Source: Tranquillimonas alkanivorans
GTDB lineage: Bacteria; Pseudomonadota; Alphaproteobacteria; Rhodobacterales; Rhodobacteraceae
DNA length: 64,000 bases
Assembly: GCF_900115595.1 (NCBI RefSeq)
Contig: NZ_FOXA01000002.1
Location: 124,001 to 188,000, forward strand
Direction: 5' to 3'
Shown piece by piece: positions 18,267-26,547 of the stretch. Numbering within the stretch: position 1 is the first letter of the stretch; each line of letters starts with the position of its first letter. The notes beneath the pieces are model-generated. The model did no database searches, was not told the origin of the DNA, and saw nothing but the letters and a program-made list of their open reading frames with translations. A program made the position numbers and the translations under genes.

Positions 18267-18707
18267 ATGGGAGCGCTGGGATTCGGACGTGACCGTCAGG
18301 ACGCGTTCAGGGACACGATCAGGGCACCGGGACCGGGCGGCGCTGCACCGCAGTTCAGCCTGGCCTTCCTGCGCACCTGCGCGGACTGCGTCGTGCTGCT
18401 TACGCGGGAGGGGCGTATCTCGTTCGTCAGCGAAAGCGCGCGCACCCGCTTCGGCCCTGCCCAAGGGGACCTTTCGGGCCGCGACATCTGGGATCTCTGG
18501 CCCGAGGAGGACGCCCCGCTTCTGAGGGACGCGGTGGCGCGCGCCGCTGCGGGCGACATGGCGCGGTTTCCCATCGGCGCGCGCAGCGGCGGCAAGGTGC
18601 GCTGGGACGTCGTCCTCAGCCCGATCATCGACCCGGACGGGCGGGTGGAAACGCTCATGGTCGTCCTGCGCGACAAGGGGGCGAACGAGGCTTCGGAAAG
18701 CGGTTGA
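18267..18707 (+). CDS. PAS domain-containing protein
   Basis: A 146-residue protein consisting essentially of one PAS fold (about residues 30-140). The sequence runs RTCADCVVLLTREGRISFVSES, then GRDIWDLWP and the closing WDVVLSPIIDPDGRVETLMVVLRD. No output domain follows, so it is a stand-alone sensor or a partner of a separate kinase; the cofactor is unknown. The ATG at 18267 with a GGAG ribosome site is chosen over a TTG at 18243. The next promoter's -35 overlaps its stop codon. Confidence 0.78.
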   Translation: MGALGFGRDRQDAFRDTIRAPGPGGAAPQFSLAFLRTCADCVVLLTREGRISFVSESARTRFGPAQGDLSGRDIWDLWPEEDAPLLRDAVARAAAGDMARFPIGARSGGKVRWDVVLSPIIDPDGRVETLMVVLRDKGANEASESG

Positions 18708-18731
18708 CACCGCTTGGCAACCGAGTAGAAG
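18704..18731 (+). promoter_or_regulatory. Sigma-70-type promoter of rpmG
   Basis: A consensus TTGACA (18704-18709) and TAGAAG (18726-18731) are spaced 16 bp apart, about 55 bp upstream of rpmG. The -35 contains the TGA stop of the PAS gene. Confidence 0.6.
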
Positions 18732-18785
18732 GCGGCATTCCAGAGTTTTCACGGGCGGCGAGGCTGCCTTGTTGAGGAGAGAGGC

Positions 18786-18953
18786 ATGGCGAAGCCGACG
18801 ACCATCAAGATCCGTCTCAACTCGACGGCGGATACCGGCCACTTCTACGTGACCAAGAAAAACGCGCGTACGATGACTGAGAAGATGACCATCAAGAAGT
18901 ACGATCCCGTCGCGCGCAAGCACGTCGAGTACAAGGAAGGCAAGATCAAGTAA
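18786..18953 (+). CDS. rpmG: 50S ribosomal protein L33
   Basis: A 55-residue ribosomal protein starting [20 protein letters not shown]. This is the L33 form without the zinc-binding CxxC pairs found in some bacteria, which is common in alphaproteobacteria. A strong ribosome site (GAGGAGAGAGG) lies just upstream. The gene has its own promoter and a strong terminator. The basic tail [18 protein letters not shown] is typical. Confidence 0.96.
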   Translation: MAKPTTIKIRLNSTADTGHFYVTKKNARTMTEKMTIKKYDPVARKHVEYKEGKIK

Positions 18954-18980
18954 GACTCGATCCCTTCCGGTCTGATCCGA

Positions 18981-19009
18981 AGCCGCGCGATGCCCTCGCG
19001 CGGCTTTTT
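18981..19009 (+). terminator. Rho-independent terminator of rpmG
   Basis: A perfect 10-bp stem (18981-18990 with 18996-19005, loop TGCCC) runs into a five-T tract, 28 bp after the rpmG stop. Confidence 0.92.
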
Positions 19010-19027
19010 CCGTTTCGGGGGAATGCG

Positions 19028-19507
19028 ATGATCGGCACGCTGACGGTGCGGACCGCGGCGCCTGCGGATCTGGCGGAGGTCGACGCACTGTTCGCCAGGT
19101 CGTACCCGGCCCTTCTGAAGCGCGATTACCCGCCTTCGGTCCTTGTAACCGCCGTGCCGCGCCTGGCGCGGGCACAGCCGGGGCTGTTGGCCTCGGGCCG
19201 CTACCTCGTCGCAGTGGAGGGCGCGGTCGTGGGCGCAGGCGGCTGGAGCCGTGGTTCGAGCGGCGCGGCCGTCATGCGCCACCTGGTCACCGACCATCGG
19301 CGCGTGCGGCAGGGCGTGGCCCGTGCGCTGGTGGGCGAGGTGCTGGTCCGTGCGGCCGCCGCGGGCTGCCGGTGCATCGTCTGCCAGTCGACGCTGACGG
19401 CCGAGCCGTTCTATGCGTCGATGGGCTTCCGCACGCTCGGTCGCGCGAGCGTACCGCTGGCACCCGGCATCGACTTCCCGATCGTGGAGATGGCGCGGGA
19501 GCTTTGA
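19028..19507 (+). CDS. GNAT-family N-acetyltransferase
   Basis: A 159-residue acetyltransferase. The acetyl-CoA-binding core is visible as MRHLVTDHRRVRQGVARALVG, followed by CQSTLTAEPFYASMGFRTLG typical of the fold's last strands. The N-terminus MIGTLTVRTAAPADLAEVDALF is standard for GNATs. The substrate is unknown. It is unrelated in detail to the acetyltransferase at 5080. It ends convergently with the Bax-inhibitor gene, sharing a terminator. Confidence 0.88.
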   Translation: MIGTLTVRTAAPADLAEVDALFARSYPALLKRDYPPSVLVTAVPRLARAQPGLLASGRYLVAVEGAVVGAGGWSRGSSGAAVMRHLVTDHRRVRQGVARALVGEVLVRAAAAGCRCIVCQSTLTAEPFYASMGFRTLGRASVPLAPGIDFPIVEMAREL

Positions 19508-19551
19508 GGGGCGCGAGGCGCAGCTTTCCCGTTTAGGCAGGCCGGTGCCTG

Positions 19552-19585
19552 CAAAAGAAAAGGGCCGGCGCTTGGCCGGCCCTTC
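19552..19585. terminator. Bidirectional terminator between convergent genes
   Basis: A perfect 8-bp stem (19562-19569 with 19575-19582) is flanked on the left by an A-rich run. On the minus strand this gives TTTTCTTTT after the stem, so it should stop the Bax-inhibitor transcript. The right flank is less T-rich for the acetyltransferase. Confidence 0.75.
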
Positions 19586-19609
19586 CTGTCGTTCAGTGCG
19601 TCCCTACGA

Positions 19610-20365
19610 TCACTCGCGATTGCCGAGGAACTGGAGCAGGAACATGAACAGGTTGATGAAGTCGAGGTAGAGGTTCAGCGCGCCCATGATTGCGGACTTG
19701 GCCAGCCACTCCTGGTCCATCGCCTGCGCGTGCTGAATGTAGTCGGTCTTGATCCGCTGCGTGTCGTACGCCGTCAGGCCGGCGAAGATCAGCACGCCGA
19801 TGACCGAAACCGCGAAGTGCAGCGCCGGGCTGGCGAGGAAAATGTTCACGATCGAGGCCACGATCAGGCCGATCAGGCCCATGATCAGGAACGATCCCCA
19901 GCCCGAGATGTCTTTCTTCGTGGTGTAGCCCCACAGCGATAGACCGGCGAAGGCGATGGCCGTGATCAGGAATGTCTGCGCGATCGATACCCCGGTGTAG
20001 ACCAGGAAGATCGAGCTCAGCGACAGGCCCATCAGGGTCGCGAAGCCATAGAAGTAAAGCTGCGCGCCGGCCGCCGAGATGCGGTTGATGACGGCGCCGA
20101 AGCCGAACACCATGATCAGCGGCGCGAACATGATCAGCCACTTCAGCGGCGAAGCATAGATCGCCTGGCCGAAGGCGGTGAGCACGGTTTCGCCCGCCGG
20201 GCCGCTGGTGACCGCCAGGCCCGAGAAGGCCCAAGCGGCAAGCGCGGTAATCAGCATGCCCACGGACATCGTGCCGTAGACCTTGTTCATGTGGGCCTTG
20301 AGGCCCTCGTCGATCTGACCGGCGCGGGCGCCGACGCCGGCCCGGATCGTCTGGAAGTCAGCCAT
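19610..20365 (-). CDS. Bax inhibitor-1 / YccA family membrane protein
   Basis: A 251-residue integral membrane protein with about seven transmembrane segments. It matches the BI-1/YccA family (LifeGuard/TMBIM), seen in YGTMSVGMLITALAAWAF, FAPLIMVFGFGAV and AGLTAYDTQRIKTDYIQH. The last carries the conserved aspartate near a C-terminal loop thought to gate a Ca2+ leak. YccA of E. coli interacts with the FtsH protease. Upstream is a candidate promoter with heat-shock-like elements. The gene ends at a bidirectional terminator. Confidence 0.92.
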   Translation of the reverse strand: MADFQTIRAGVGARAGQIDEGLKAHMNKVYGTMSVGMLITALAAWAFSGLAVTSGPAGETVLTAFGQAIYASPLKWLIMFAPLIMVFGFGAVINRISAAGAQLYFYGFATLMGLSLSSIFLVYTGVSIAQTFLITAIAFAGLSLWGYTTKKDISGWGSFLIMGLIGLIVASIVNIFLASPALHFAVSVIGVLIFAGLTAYDTQRIKTDYIQHAQAMDQEWLAKSAIMGALNLYLDFINLFMFLLQFLGNRE

Positions 20366-20426
20366 TGATCGCCTCCCAAGGATTCCTGTTGTACGCGGGT
20401 CCGGAGACGGTCCGCGCTTGAATGGG

Positions 20427-20456
20427 AATATCGGGAAACGGCATCATCTTTTCAAG
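20427..20456 (-). promoter_or_regulatory. Promoter of the Bax-inhibitor gene, possibly heat-shock type
   Basis: On the minus strand CTTGAAA is followed by CCCGATATT. Read as sigma-70 it is TTGAAA-N17-GATATT. Read as sigma-32 it is CTTGAAA-N14-CCCGATAT, close to the RpoH consensus. It lies about 62 bp upstream of the ATG. Confidence 0.5.
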
Positions 20457-20520
20457 CTGTTCCGGACCCGGCGCGGTCCGTTTTCGCCGCGCCGTAGCGC
20501 CGCATGCGGGGCCGGCTTGA

Positions 20521-20730
20521 TCAGACGGACGGACGATCCCAGAACGGGCGCTTCGCTTCGAGCGCCGCGGCGTCGCGGGTCAGGCCGATGTCGCGCAGCA
20601 TGTGCGCCTCGAGCGTGGCGAGGCGGCGGCGCTGGCGCCAGACGTCGTGCAGCCCGATCACGCGGGCCAGAAGGCCGGCGCGGCGTGCATGGGCGGGGCG
20701 ATAGAGGGAGGAGGAGGCTGCGGCGTGCAT
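20521..20730 (-). CDS. DUF1127 domain-containing small protein
   Basis: A 69-residue basic protein with the DUF1127 (YjiS-like) signature: an arginine-rich helix RQRRRLATLEAHML followed by RDIGLTRDA. Small DUF1127 proteins in Rhodobacter and Agrobacterium have been linked to RNA handling and phosphate or stress responses, but the family's mechanism is not settled. It is transcribed divergently from the LysR gene with a 127-bp shared control region. Confidence 0.88.
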   Translation of the reverse strand: MHAAASSSLYRPAHARRAGLLARVIGLHDVWRQRRRLATLEAHMLRDIGLTRDAAALEAKRPFWDRPSV

Positions 20731-20771
20731 CTCGTTGTACCTTTCAATTCCGTGACGAGACGGTGGTGCGT

Positions 20772-20845
20772 CATCATTTCTGTTGATGGATATGGAGGAT
20801 GGTGTTCAATATGAAAAACGAATGTTTATGACGTGAAGCATCACG
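20772..20845. promoter_or_regulatory. Candidate regulator sites in the DUF1127/LysR divergent region
   Basis: Two short inverted repeats are seen: CATCA-N7-TGATG (20772-20788) and CGTGA-N4-TCACG (20832-20845). The first contains the T-N11-A spacing expected of LysR sites. The stretch is noticeably AT-richer than its surroundings. Confidence 0.35.
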
Positions 20846-20857
20846 AAGGCTGATGAC

Positions 20858-21712
20858 ATGCCCCGCAACCTCGATCTGACCGCCCTGCGCTCGTTCGTCG
20901 CCGTGGCCGACACCGGCGGCGTCACCAAGGCGTCGGGCTTTCTGAACCTCACGCAGTCCGCCGTGTCGATGCAGCTCAAGCGGCTGGAAGAGGCGCTGGG
21001 TCTGTCGCTGCTCGACCGTTCGTCGCGTAGCGTATCGCTCACCAGCGCGGGTGAACAGCTTCTGAGCTATGCCCGCCGCATGCTCGAGCTGAACGACGAG
21101 GTGATGTCGCGGATGACCGACACCGCCTTCGAGGGCGAGCTGGTGCTGGGCGTGCCGCACGACATCGTCTATCCAGCAATCCCGCAGATCCTTCAGCGAT
21201 TCGCCGCCGATTTTCCGCGCGTGCGAGTACAGCTTCTGTCGTCCTTCACACGAAATCTTAAATCGATGTACGGGCGCGGCGAGATCGACTTCATCCTCAC
21301 GACCGAGGACGGCTGCGACGTGGGCGGCGAGACGCTCAGCGTGCGCCGCCTGGTCTGGGTGGGCGCCATCGGCGGTAACGCCTGGCGCGACCGTCCGCTC
21401 AGGCTGGCCTTCGGCACGCATTGCATCTTCCGCACCGGCGTGCAGCGGGCGCTCGACGCAGTTCAGATCCCGTGGGAGATGGCGGTCGAATCCCAGTCCG
21501 ACCGCACGATCGAGGCAACGGTCGCCGCCGACCTTGCAGTTCACGCGGTCATCGAGGGGACCGAGCCGCCGTATACCGAGCCGATCCCCCATGGCGGCGC
21601 GCTGCCCGAGCTGAAGTCGCAGAGCATCAACCTCTATCGCTCGGAACTCGCCACCGGCGAGGTGGCCGAGGCGATGGCGGCGCTGATCCGCCAGCATTAT
21701 CGCGCCGTCTAG
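20858..21712 (+). CDS. LysR-family transcriptional regulator
   Basis: A 284-residue regulator. The N-terminal winged helix-turn-helix covers residues 4-64, with TGGVTKASGFLNLTQSAVSMQLKRLEE (split here as the recognition region) and LDRSSRSVSLTSAGEQLL. The effector-binding domain follows from about residue 90. It most likely controls itself and the divergent DUF1127 gene; the ligand is unknown. It converges with the quinone oxidoreductase, and the two stop codons overlap within the same CTAG tetranucleotide. Confidence 0.92.
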   Translation: MPRNLDLTALRSFVAVADTGGVTKASGFLNLTQSAVSMQLKRLEEALGLSLLDRSSRSVSLTSAGEQLLSYARRMLELNDEVMSRMTDTAFEGELVLGVPHDIVYPAIPQILQRFAADFPRVRVQLLSSFTRNLKSMYGRGEIDFILTTEDGCDVGGETLSVRRLVWVGAIGGNAWRDRPLRLAFGTHCIFRTGVQRALDAVQIPWEMAVESQSDRTIEATVAADLAVHAVIEGTEPPYTEPIPHGGALPELKSQSINLYRSELATGEVAEAMAALIRQHYRAV

Positions 21713-22668
21713 GGTGTAATCACGACCTTGCCGGTGGAGCGGCGGTCGCGGATCAGTTCCAGCCCCTCGGCCGCCCGGTCGAGCGGCAGGACGTGGCTGA
21801 TATGCGGGCTGAGGCGGCCGTCGGAGTACCAGTCGAACAGCGTGGCAAGGCTGCCGGTCAGCACCTCGGGCCGGAACGCCGCGTAGCCGCCCCAGTAGAA
21901 GCCCATCACGTCGACGTTCTTGACCAGCAGGTGATTGGCCGCGATGCGCGGAACTTCGCCGCTGGCGAAGCCTACGACCAGCACGCGCGCCTCGGGCCGG
22001 CAGGCGCGCAGGGCGGCGGTGAAAAGCTCTCCGCCCACGACGTCATAGACGACGTCGGCCCCGCCGAGCGCCTTGACCGCCTTTCGCAAATCCTCCGCCC
22101 CTATGTCGACCAGGTGATCCGCACCGGCCTCGCGGGCGACAGCGAGCTTGTCCTGCCCGCGGGCGGCGGCGATGACGCGGGCGCCCATGAGCTTGCCGAT
22201 CTCGACCGCCGTCAGCCCCACGCCGCCTGCCGCACCGGTGACCAGCAGCGTCTCGCCCTCGCACAGGCGCGCGCGGTGGTTCAGGGCCACGTGCGCCGTG
22301 CCATAGGCGACTTGGAAGGCCGCTGCATGCTCGAACGGCATGTCGTCGGGCAGCGCGGTGCAGCGGTCGGCGGGGAATACCCCGCGCTCGGCCAGCCCAC
22401 CATGCCCGGCGAAGACGGCGACGCGCGTGCCCGGAGCAAGGGCGTCGACATCGCGACCGACCGCCTCGACCGTGCCGGCAAGTTCCATGCCAAGTGTGAA
22501 GGGCAGGGGCGGGCGTTCTTGGTATTTTCCCTTCGCCATCAGCAGGTCGGCAAAATTCAGCCCGCAGGCTGCGATCCCGACCGCGACCTCGCCCGCGCCC
22601 GGTTCAGGCGACGGAACGTCCCGCCACTGAGGGGACGCATCGGTGTCAACGACTTGGTAGGCCCGCAT
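21709..22668 (-). CDS. NADPH:quinone oxidoreductase family protein (zinc-less MDR)
   Basis: A 319-residue medium-chain dehydrogenase/reductase without zinc-ligand motifs. The Rossmann motif is LLVTGAAGGVGLTAVEIGK (about residues 143-161). The N-terminal GroES-like domain includes ACGLNFADLLMAKGKYQ, typical of the QOR group. It should reduce quinones or enones with NADPH. The ATG at 22668 gives the family start MRAYQVV. It is divergent from the XRE regulator with a 277-bp gap. Confidence 0.9.
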   Translation of the reverse strand: MRAYQVVDTDASPQWRDVPSPEPGAGEVAVGIAACGLNFADLLMAKGKYQERPPLPFTLGMELAGTVEAVGRDVDALAPGTRVAVFAGHGGLAERGVFPADRCTALPDDMPFEHAAAFQVAYGTAHVALNHRARLCEGETLLVTGAAGGVGLTAVEIGKLMGARVIAAARGQDKLAVAREAGADHLVDIGAEDLRKAVKALGGADVVYDVVGGELFTAALRACRPEARVLVVGFASGEVPRIAANHLLVKNVDVMGFYWGGYAAFRPEVLTGSLATLFDWYSDGRLSPHISHVLPLDRAAEGLELIRDRRSTGKVVITP

Positions 22669-22870
22669 CTGACGCTCCTTCTGCCCTGTACCATTGGTAG
22701 CCCGGTACAGCTCGGCAGGCGAGTGGACCTGTCCGAAAGAACCGATTGATCGATTGTGCCGCGGCCCGTAAACTTCATGTATTGGTTGTGTTCGTATGTT
22801 GGCGTGGCTTGCCCGCCAGTTCCTGCGAGTGCATCCGGTTGAAGAGTTTGTAGACGAATTTGCACTACCT

Positions 22871-22917
22871 ACCCGAAAGGTCGGGTTGATTATACCCAAT
22901 CTAAGGTCGATTTATAT
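22871..22917 (+). promoter_or_regulatory. Palindrome and weak promoter upstream of the XRE gene
   Basis: A perfect interrupted palindrome ACCCGA-AAGG-TCGGGT (22871-22886) directly abuts a possible -35 TTGATT (22886-22891). A -10-like GATTTA lies 17 bp on, within an AT-rich stretch 30-60 bp before the ATG at 22946. Autoregulation is plausible but not shown. Confidence 0.35.
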
Positions 22918-22945
22918 TCCCAATTCAGAAAGCGAGAGCGCGCAG

Positions 22946-23314
22946 ATGAAACACCCAGTTGACGTCCATGTGGGCAAACGCGTCCGCCATCGCCGGTGGA
23001 TGGTGGGCATGACCCAGCAGCAGCTGGCCGAGGCGGTCGGCATCAAATTCCAGCAGATCCAGAAGTACGAGACGGGGATGAACCGCATCAGCGCTTCGCG
23101 CCTGTGGGACATCGCCGAGGCGCTGGACGTGCCGGTGTCGTTCTTCTTCGAGGGTCTCGAGGAAGATCACGAGAGGGCGGAGGGCACTACCCTTCCCGGC
23201 GACATCCTGTCGGACAAGGAGGCGCTCGAGCTCGTGCGCTCCTATTACGCGATCCCGGAAAACCAGCGCCGGCGGCTGTTCGAGCTTGCCCGCGTCCTGA
23301 GCGACGTCGCCTGA
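22946..23314 (+). CDS. XRE-family helix-turn-helix regulator
   Basis: A 122-residue protein with an N-terminal Cro/C1-type HTH (about residues 10-65). The helix runs MTQQQLAEAVGIKFQQIQKYE, shown here as its key part, then the conserved GMNRISASRLWDIAEALDVP. The C-terminal half, with AIPENQRRRLFELARVL, is a small dimerisation-type tail. This architecture is common and multicopy in Rhodobacteraceae, often without known targets. The ATG at 22946 is chosen; the 50 codons upstream fall in the promoter region. Confidence 0.9.
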   Translation: MKHPVDVHVGKRVRHRRWMVGMTQQQLAEAVGIKFQQIQKYETGMNRISASRLWDIAEALDVPVSFFFEGLEEDHERAEGTTLPGDILSDKEALELVRSYYAIPENQRRRLFELARVLSDVA

Positions 23315-23381
23315 AAGCGGCGGTCTTGACCGGGAGACGGGCAGGGCATAGCCGAAGGCACGACCAAGCGCCGGAGGAGCC

Positions 23382-24188
23382 ATGCCCGATATCCCCGACG
23401 ATCTGCGCGACGACCTGATTGCCACGGCGTCGGCCCTGGCCGACGCCGCCCGTGTCGAAACCCTACGCCACTTCCGCTCGCCGGACCTGCTGACCGACAA
23501 CAAGCTGTCCGCGGGCTTCGATCCGGTGACCGAGGCCGATCGCGCCGCCGAACGCGCCATGCGCGACGTGCTGGCGCGGCGGCGACCGGAGGACGCGATC
23601 CTGGGCGAGGAATTCGCGGCAAAAGCCGGCACCTCGGGCCTGACCTGGGTGCTCGATCCCATCGACGGCACACGCGCCTACCTCTCCGGCACACCCACGT
23701 GGGGAGTGCTGATCGCGGTGGGGGACGACTCCGGTCCGATCTACGGCATCGTCGACCAGCCCTTCATCGGCGAACGCTTTGCGGGCGGACTGGGACAGGC
23801 ATGGTCCGACGGGCCGAGAGGGCGCAGCGATCTGCGCACCCGCCCGGCCCGCCCGCTGGACCAGGCGGTGCTGTTCACCACCTTCCCCGAGGTCGGCACC
23901 CAGGAGGAGGGCCGCGCCTTCGCCGCACTGTCGCGCAAGGTCAAGCTCACTCGCTACGGCATCGACTGCTATGCCTATGCGCTCGTCGCGGCGGGGCAGG
24001 TGGATCTGGTGGTCGAGGCAGGGCTTCAGGCCTACGACATCCAGGGCCCGATGGCGGTGATCGAGGCCGCGGGCGGTATCGTGACTGCCTGGGACGGCGG
24101 CCCGGCCCATCACGGCGGGCGTGTCCTGGCGGCCGCCAACGCCGAGATCCACGCCGCCGCGATGGCCGAGCTGGCGGCGGCGCTGTGA
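23382..24188 (+). CDS. Inositol monophosphatase family protein (possibly histidinol-phosphatase)
   Basis: A 268-residue metal-dependent phosphatase. Motifs of the IMPase fold are in order: EADRAAERAM, ILGEEF, DPIDGTRAYLSGTPTWG, and the C-terminal AYDIQGPMAVIEAAGG. Alphaproteobacterial proteins of this type are often HisN, removing phosphate from L-histidinol phosphate. The specificity cannot be read from the motifs. The stop overlaps the GTG start of the amidohydrolase by 4 bp, so the two are likely coupled. Confidence 0.85.
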   Translation: MPDIPDDLRDDLIATASALADAARVETLRHFRSPDLLTDNKLSAGFDPVTEADRAAERAMRDVLARRRPEDAILGEEFAAKAGTSGLTWVLDPIDGTRAYLSGTPTWGVLIAVGDDSGPIYGIVDQPFIGERFAGGLGQAWSDGPRGRSDLRTRPARPLDQAVLFTTFPEVGTQEEGRAFAALSRKVKLTRYGIDCYAYALVAAGQVDLVVEAGLQAYDIQGPMAVIEAAGGIVTAWDGGPAHHGGRVLAAANAEIHAAAMAELAAAL

Positions 24189-25528
24189 GCGCGATCCTGA
24201 TCACGGGCGCCGAAGCCGTCGTCACAATGGACGACGCCCGGCGCGAGCTGGCGGGGGCAGACGTCCTGATCGAGCACGGCGTGATCACCGGCATCGGCCC
24301 CGACCTGCATCCGCACGAGGCGGCCGAGGTCGTGCATGCCGCCGGGTGCATCGTGACGCCGGGCCTCGTGAACACGCACCACCACTTGTACCAGACGCTG
24401 ACGCGGGCCGTGCCCGGCGCGCAGGACGCGCTGCTGTTCGGCTGGCTCAAGACGCTCTACCCGATCTGGTCGCGCTTCGGGCCGGAAGAGATGCGCGTAT
24501 CGGCGCTCACGGGCCTTGCGGAGCTGGCGCTGTCGGGCTGCACGCTGAGCTCGGATCACCTGTACCTGTTCCCCAACGGCGCGCGGCTGGAGGACACGAT
24601 CGACGCGGCGGTCGAGGTCGGTCTGCGCTTCCACCCGACCCGCGGTGCCATGTCCATCGGCGAAAGCGACGGCGGCCTGCCGCCCGACGCGCTGGTCGAG
24701 ACCGAGAAACACATCCTCGACGACTGCATCCGCGTGATCGACGGCTTCCACGACCCGATCGAGGGCGCGATGGTGCGCGTGGGCGTGGCACCATGCTCAC
24801 CCTTCTCCGTCAGTCGCGAGCTGATGCGCGACGCGGCGCTGCTGGCGCGCGACAAGGGCGTGCGGCTGCACACCCACCTGGCCGAGAACGACGAGGACGT
24901 GGCCGATTCCCTGTCGCAGTTCGGATGCCGCCCAGGCCAGTACGCCGAAGACCTGGGCTGGACCGGTGACGACGTGTGGCACGCCCACTGCGTGAAGCTG
25001 GACGAAGACGAGATCGACCTCTTCGCGCGCACGCGAACGGGCGTGGCGCATTGCCCGTGCTCGAACTGCCGCCTCGGGTCGGGCATTGCGCCGATCCGCG
25101 CCATGCGGGAGGCGGGCGTGCCCGTTGGGCTCGGCGTGGACGGTTCGGGCTCGAACGACAGCGGCAACCTGATCGGGGAGGCGCGGCAGGCGATGCTGCT
25201 TCAGCGCGCCTCCGGCGGTGCCGACGCCATGTCCGCGCGGGCGGCGCTGGAGATCGCCACCCGCGGCGGAGCCGAGGTTCTGGGCCGCGACGATTGCGGG
25301 CGGATCGGGGTCGGCAAGCGCGCGGATATCGCGGTCTGGGATGTCTCGGGCGTCGAGGCAGCGGGAAGCTGGGACCGCGTGGCGCTGCTGCTGGCCGGCC
25401 CGCGCCGGGTGCGCGACCTGTTCGTGGAGGGGCGGCAGGTGGTGCGCGACGGGCAACTCGTGACCATCGACCTGCCCCGCGTGCTGGAGCGGCAGCGGGA
25501 CCTGGCCGAGCGGCTGGCGGCAGGCTGA
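24185..25528 (+). CDS. 8-oxoguanine-deaminase-like amidohydrolase
   Basis: A 447-residue zinc amidohydrolase. It starts with GTG at 24185, overlapping the previous stop (GTGA). Metal-site motifs are in order: NTHHHLYQTLTRA, HTHLAEN, HAHCVKLD and GLGVDGSGSND. The overall sequence resembles 8-oxoguanine deaminases and related Atz/Trz enzymes. The predicted reaction is hydrolytic deamination of 8-oxoguanine to urate in purine detoxification. Other purine or triazine deaminase activities remain possible. Confidence 0.82.
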   Translation: MSAILITGAEAVVTMDDARRELAGADVLIEHGVITGIGPDLHPHEAAEVVHAAGCIVTPGLVNTHHHLYQTLTRAVPGAQDALLFGWLKTLYPIWSRFGPEEMRVSALTGLAELALSGCTLSSDHLYLFPNGARLEDTIDAAVEVGLRFHPTRGAMSIGESDGGLPPDALVETEKHILDDCIRVIDGFHDPIEGAMVRVGVAPCSPFSVSRELMRDAALLARDKGVRLHTHLAENDEDVADSLSQFGCRPGQYAEDLGWTGDDVWHAHCVKLDEDEIDLFARTRTGVAHCPCSNCRLGSGIAPIRAMREAGVPVGLGVDGSGSNDSGNLIGEARQAMLLQRASGGADAMSARAALEIATRGGAEVLGRDDCGRIGVGKRADIAVWDVSGVEAAGSWDRVALLLAGPRRVRDLFVEGRQVVRDGQLVTIDLPRVLERQRDLAERLAAG

Positions 25529-25584
25529 AACAAGCGCCGGGGCGCGGCGTTGATCGGGCAACCGACAGCGACAGGAGACGTCCG

Positions 25585-26478
25585 ATGGCCAATGATCCCA
25601 AGCTGCGCGATCCGCGCACGCTCTACCCGCAACCGCCCTTCCCGCAGCAGGAGCAGCCCGAGCCCGGCCTTGCGCAGGAAATGGAGCCGCTGCCCGACCA
25701 CGGCGAGGAAAGCTACAAGGGCTCGCGCCGACTGCAAGGCCGCCGCGCGCTGATCACGGGCGGCGACAGCGGCATCGGCCGCGCCGTCGCCATCGCCTAT
25801 GCCCGCGAGGGCGCGGAGGTCTGCATCAACTACCTGCCGGTCGAGGGGCCGGACGCCGGCCAGGTTGCGGACCTGCTGACGGGCGAGGGTCACAGCCTCC
25901 ACAAGATGCCCGGCGACGTGAGCGACGAGGCCACGGCGCGCAAGTTGGTCAACGACGCGGCCGAGAAGATGGGCGGGCTCGACATTCTGGTGATCAACGC
26001 GGGCAAGCAGATCACCCAGCCCCACCTGACCGAGATCAGCTCGGAGCAGTTCGACCAGACGATGAAGACGAATGTTTACGCCATGTTCTGGATGACGCAG
26101 GAGGCGCTGAAGGTCATGCCGCCGGGCGCGGCGATCATCAACGTGACGTCGATCCAGGGCTACAAGCCGTCGGCGCAGATCCTCGACTATGCCACCACCA
26201 AGTTCGCCATCCGCGGCTTCACCGAGGGGCTGGCGCCCCTGGCGCTGGAGCGCGGCATCCGCGTGAACGGCATCGCCCCGGGCCCGTTCTGGACGCCGTT
26301 GCAGCCCTCCCACGGGCAGCCGATGGAGAAGGTCGAGCATTTCGGCGAAGGCAACCCGATGGGCCGCCCGGGCCAGCCCGCCGAGATCGCGCCGGCCTTC
26401 GTCTACCTCGCGTCGAACGAGGCGAGCTACACCGTGGGCGAAATCCTCGGCGTGACCGGGGGCAAGCCGACGAGTTGA
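25585..26478 (+). CDS. SDR-family oxidoreductase (YhdF/YgaA-like, long N-terminal tail)
   Basis: A 297-residue short-chain dehydrogenase. The nucleotide-binding motif TGGDSGIGRAVAIA follows an unusual proline-rich N-terminal extension of about 50 residues (LYPQPPFPQQEQPEPG). The catalytic Tyr-Lys pair is in YATTK, with the serine in NVTSIQ. This tail is characteristic of a general-stress-associated SDR subgroup. The substrate is unknown, probably sugar alcohols or aldehydes. It is 56 bp after the amidohydrolase and followed by a strong GC-rich hairpin. Confidence 0.9.
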   Translation: MANDPKLRDPRTLYPQPPFPQQEQPEPGLAQEMEPLPDHGEESYKGSRRLQGRRALITGGDSGIGRAVAIAYAREGAEVCINYLPVEGPDAGQVADLLTGEGHSLHKMPGDVSDEATARKLVNDAAEKMGGLDILVINAGKQITQPHLTEISSEQFDQTMKTNVYAMFWMTQEALKVMPPGAAIINVTSIQGYKPSAQILDYATTKFAIRGFTEGLAPLALERGIRVNGIAPGPFWTPLQPSHGQPMEKVEHFGEGNPMGRPGQPAEIAPAFVYLASNEASYTVGEILGVTGGKPTS

Positions 26479-26521
26479 CTGGATAGGTAAAAGGAGCGCC
26501 TTCGGCGCACGGTATCGGTTT

Positions 26522-26544
26522 GCGCCGGGCCGGTGGCCCGGCGC
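26522..26544. terminator. GC-rich hairpin after the SDR gene
   Basis: A perfect 10-bp stem (26522-26531 with 26535-26544, loop GGT) lies in the convergent gap between the SDR and pdeM. There is no clear T-tract. It is joined to the ATATTT-module that follows, as in other Rhodobacteraceae intergenic repeats. Confidence 0.5.
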
Positions 26545-26547
26545 GAT

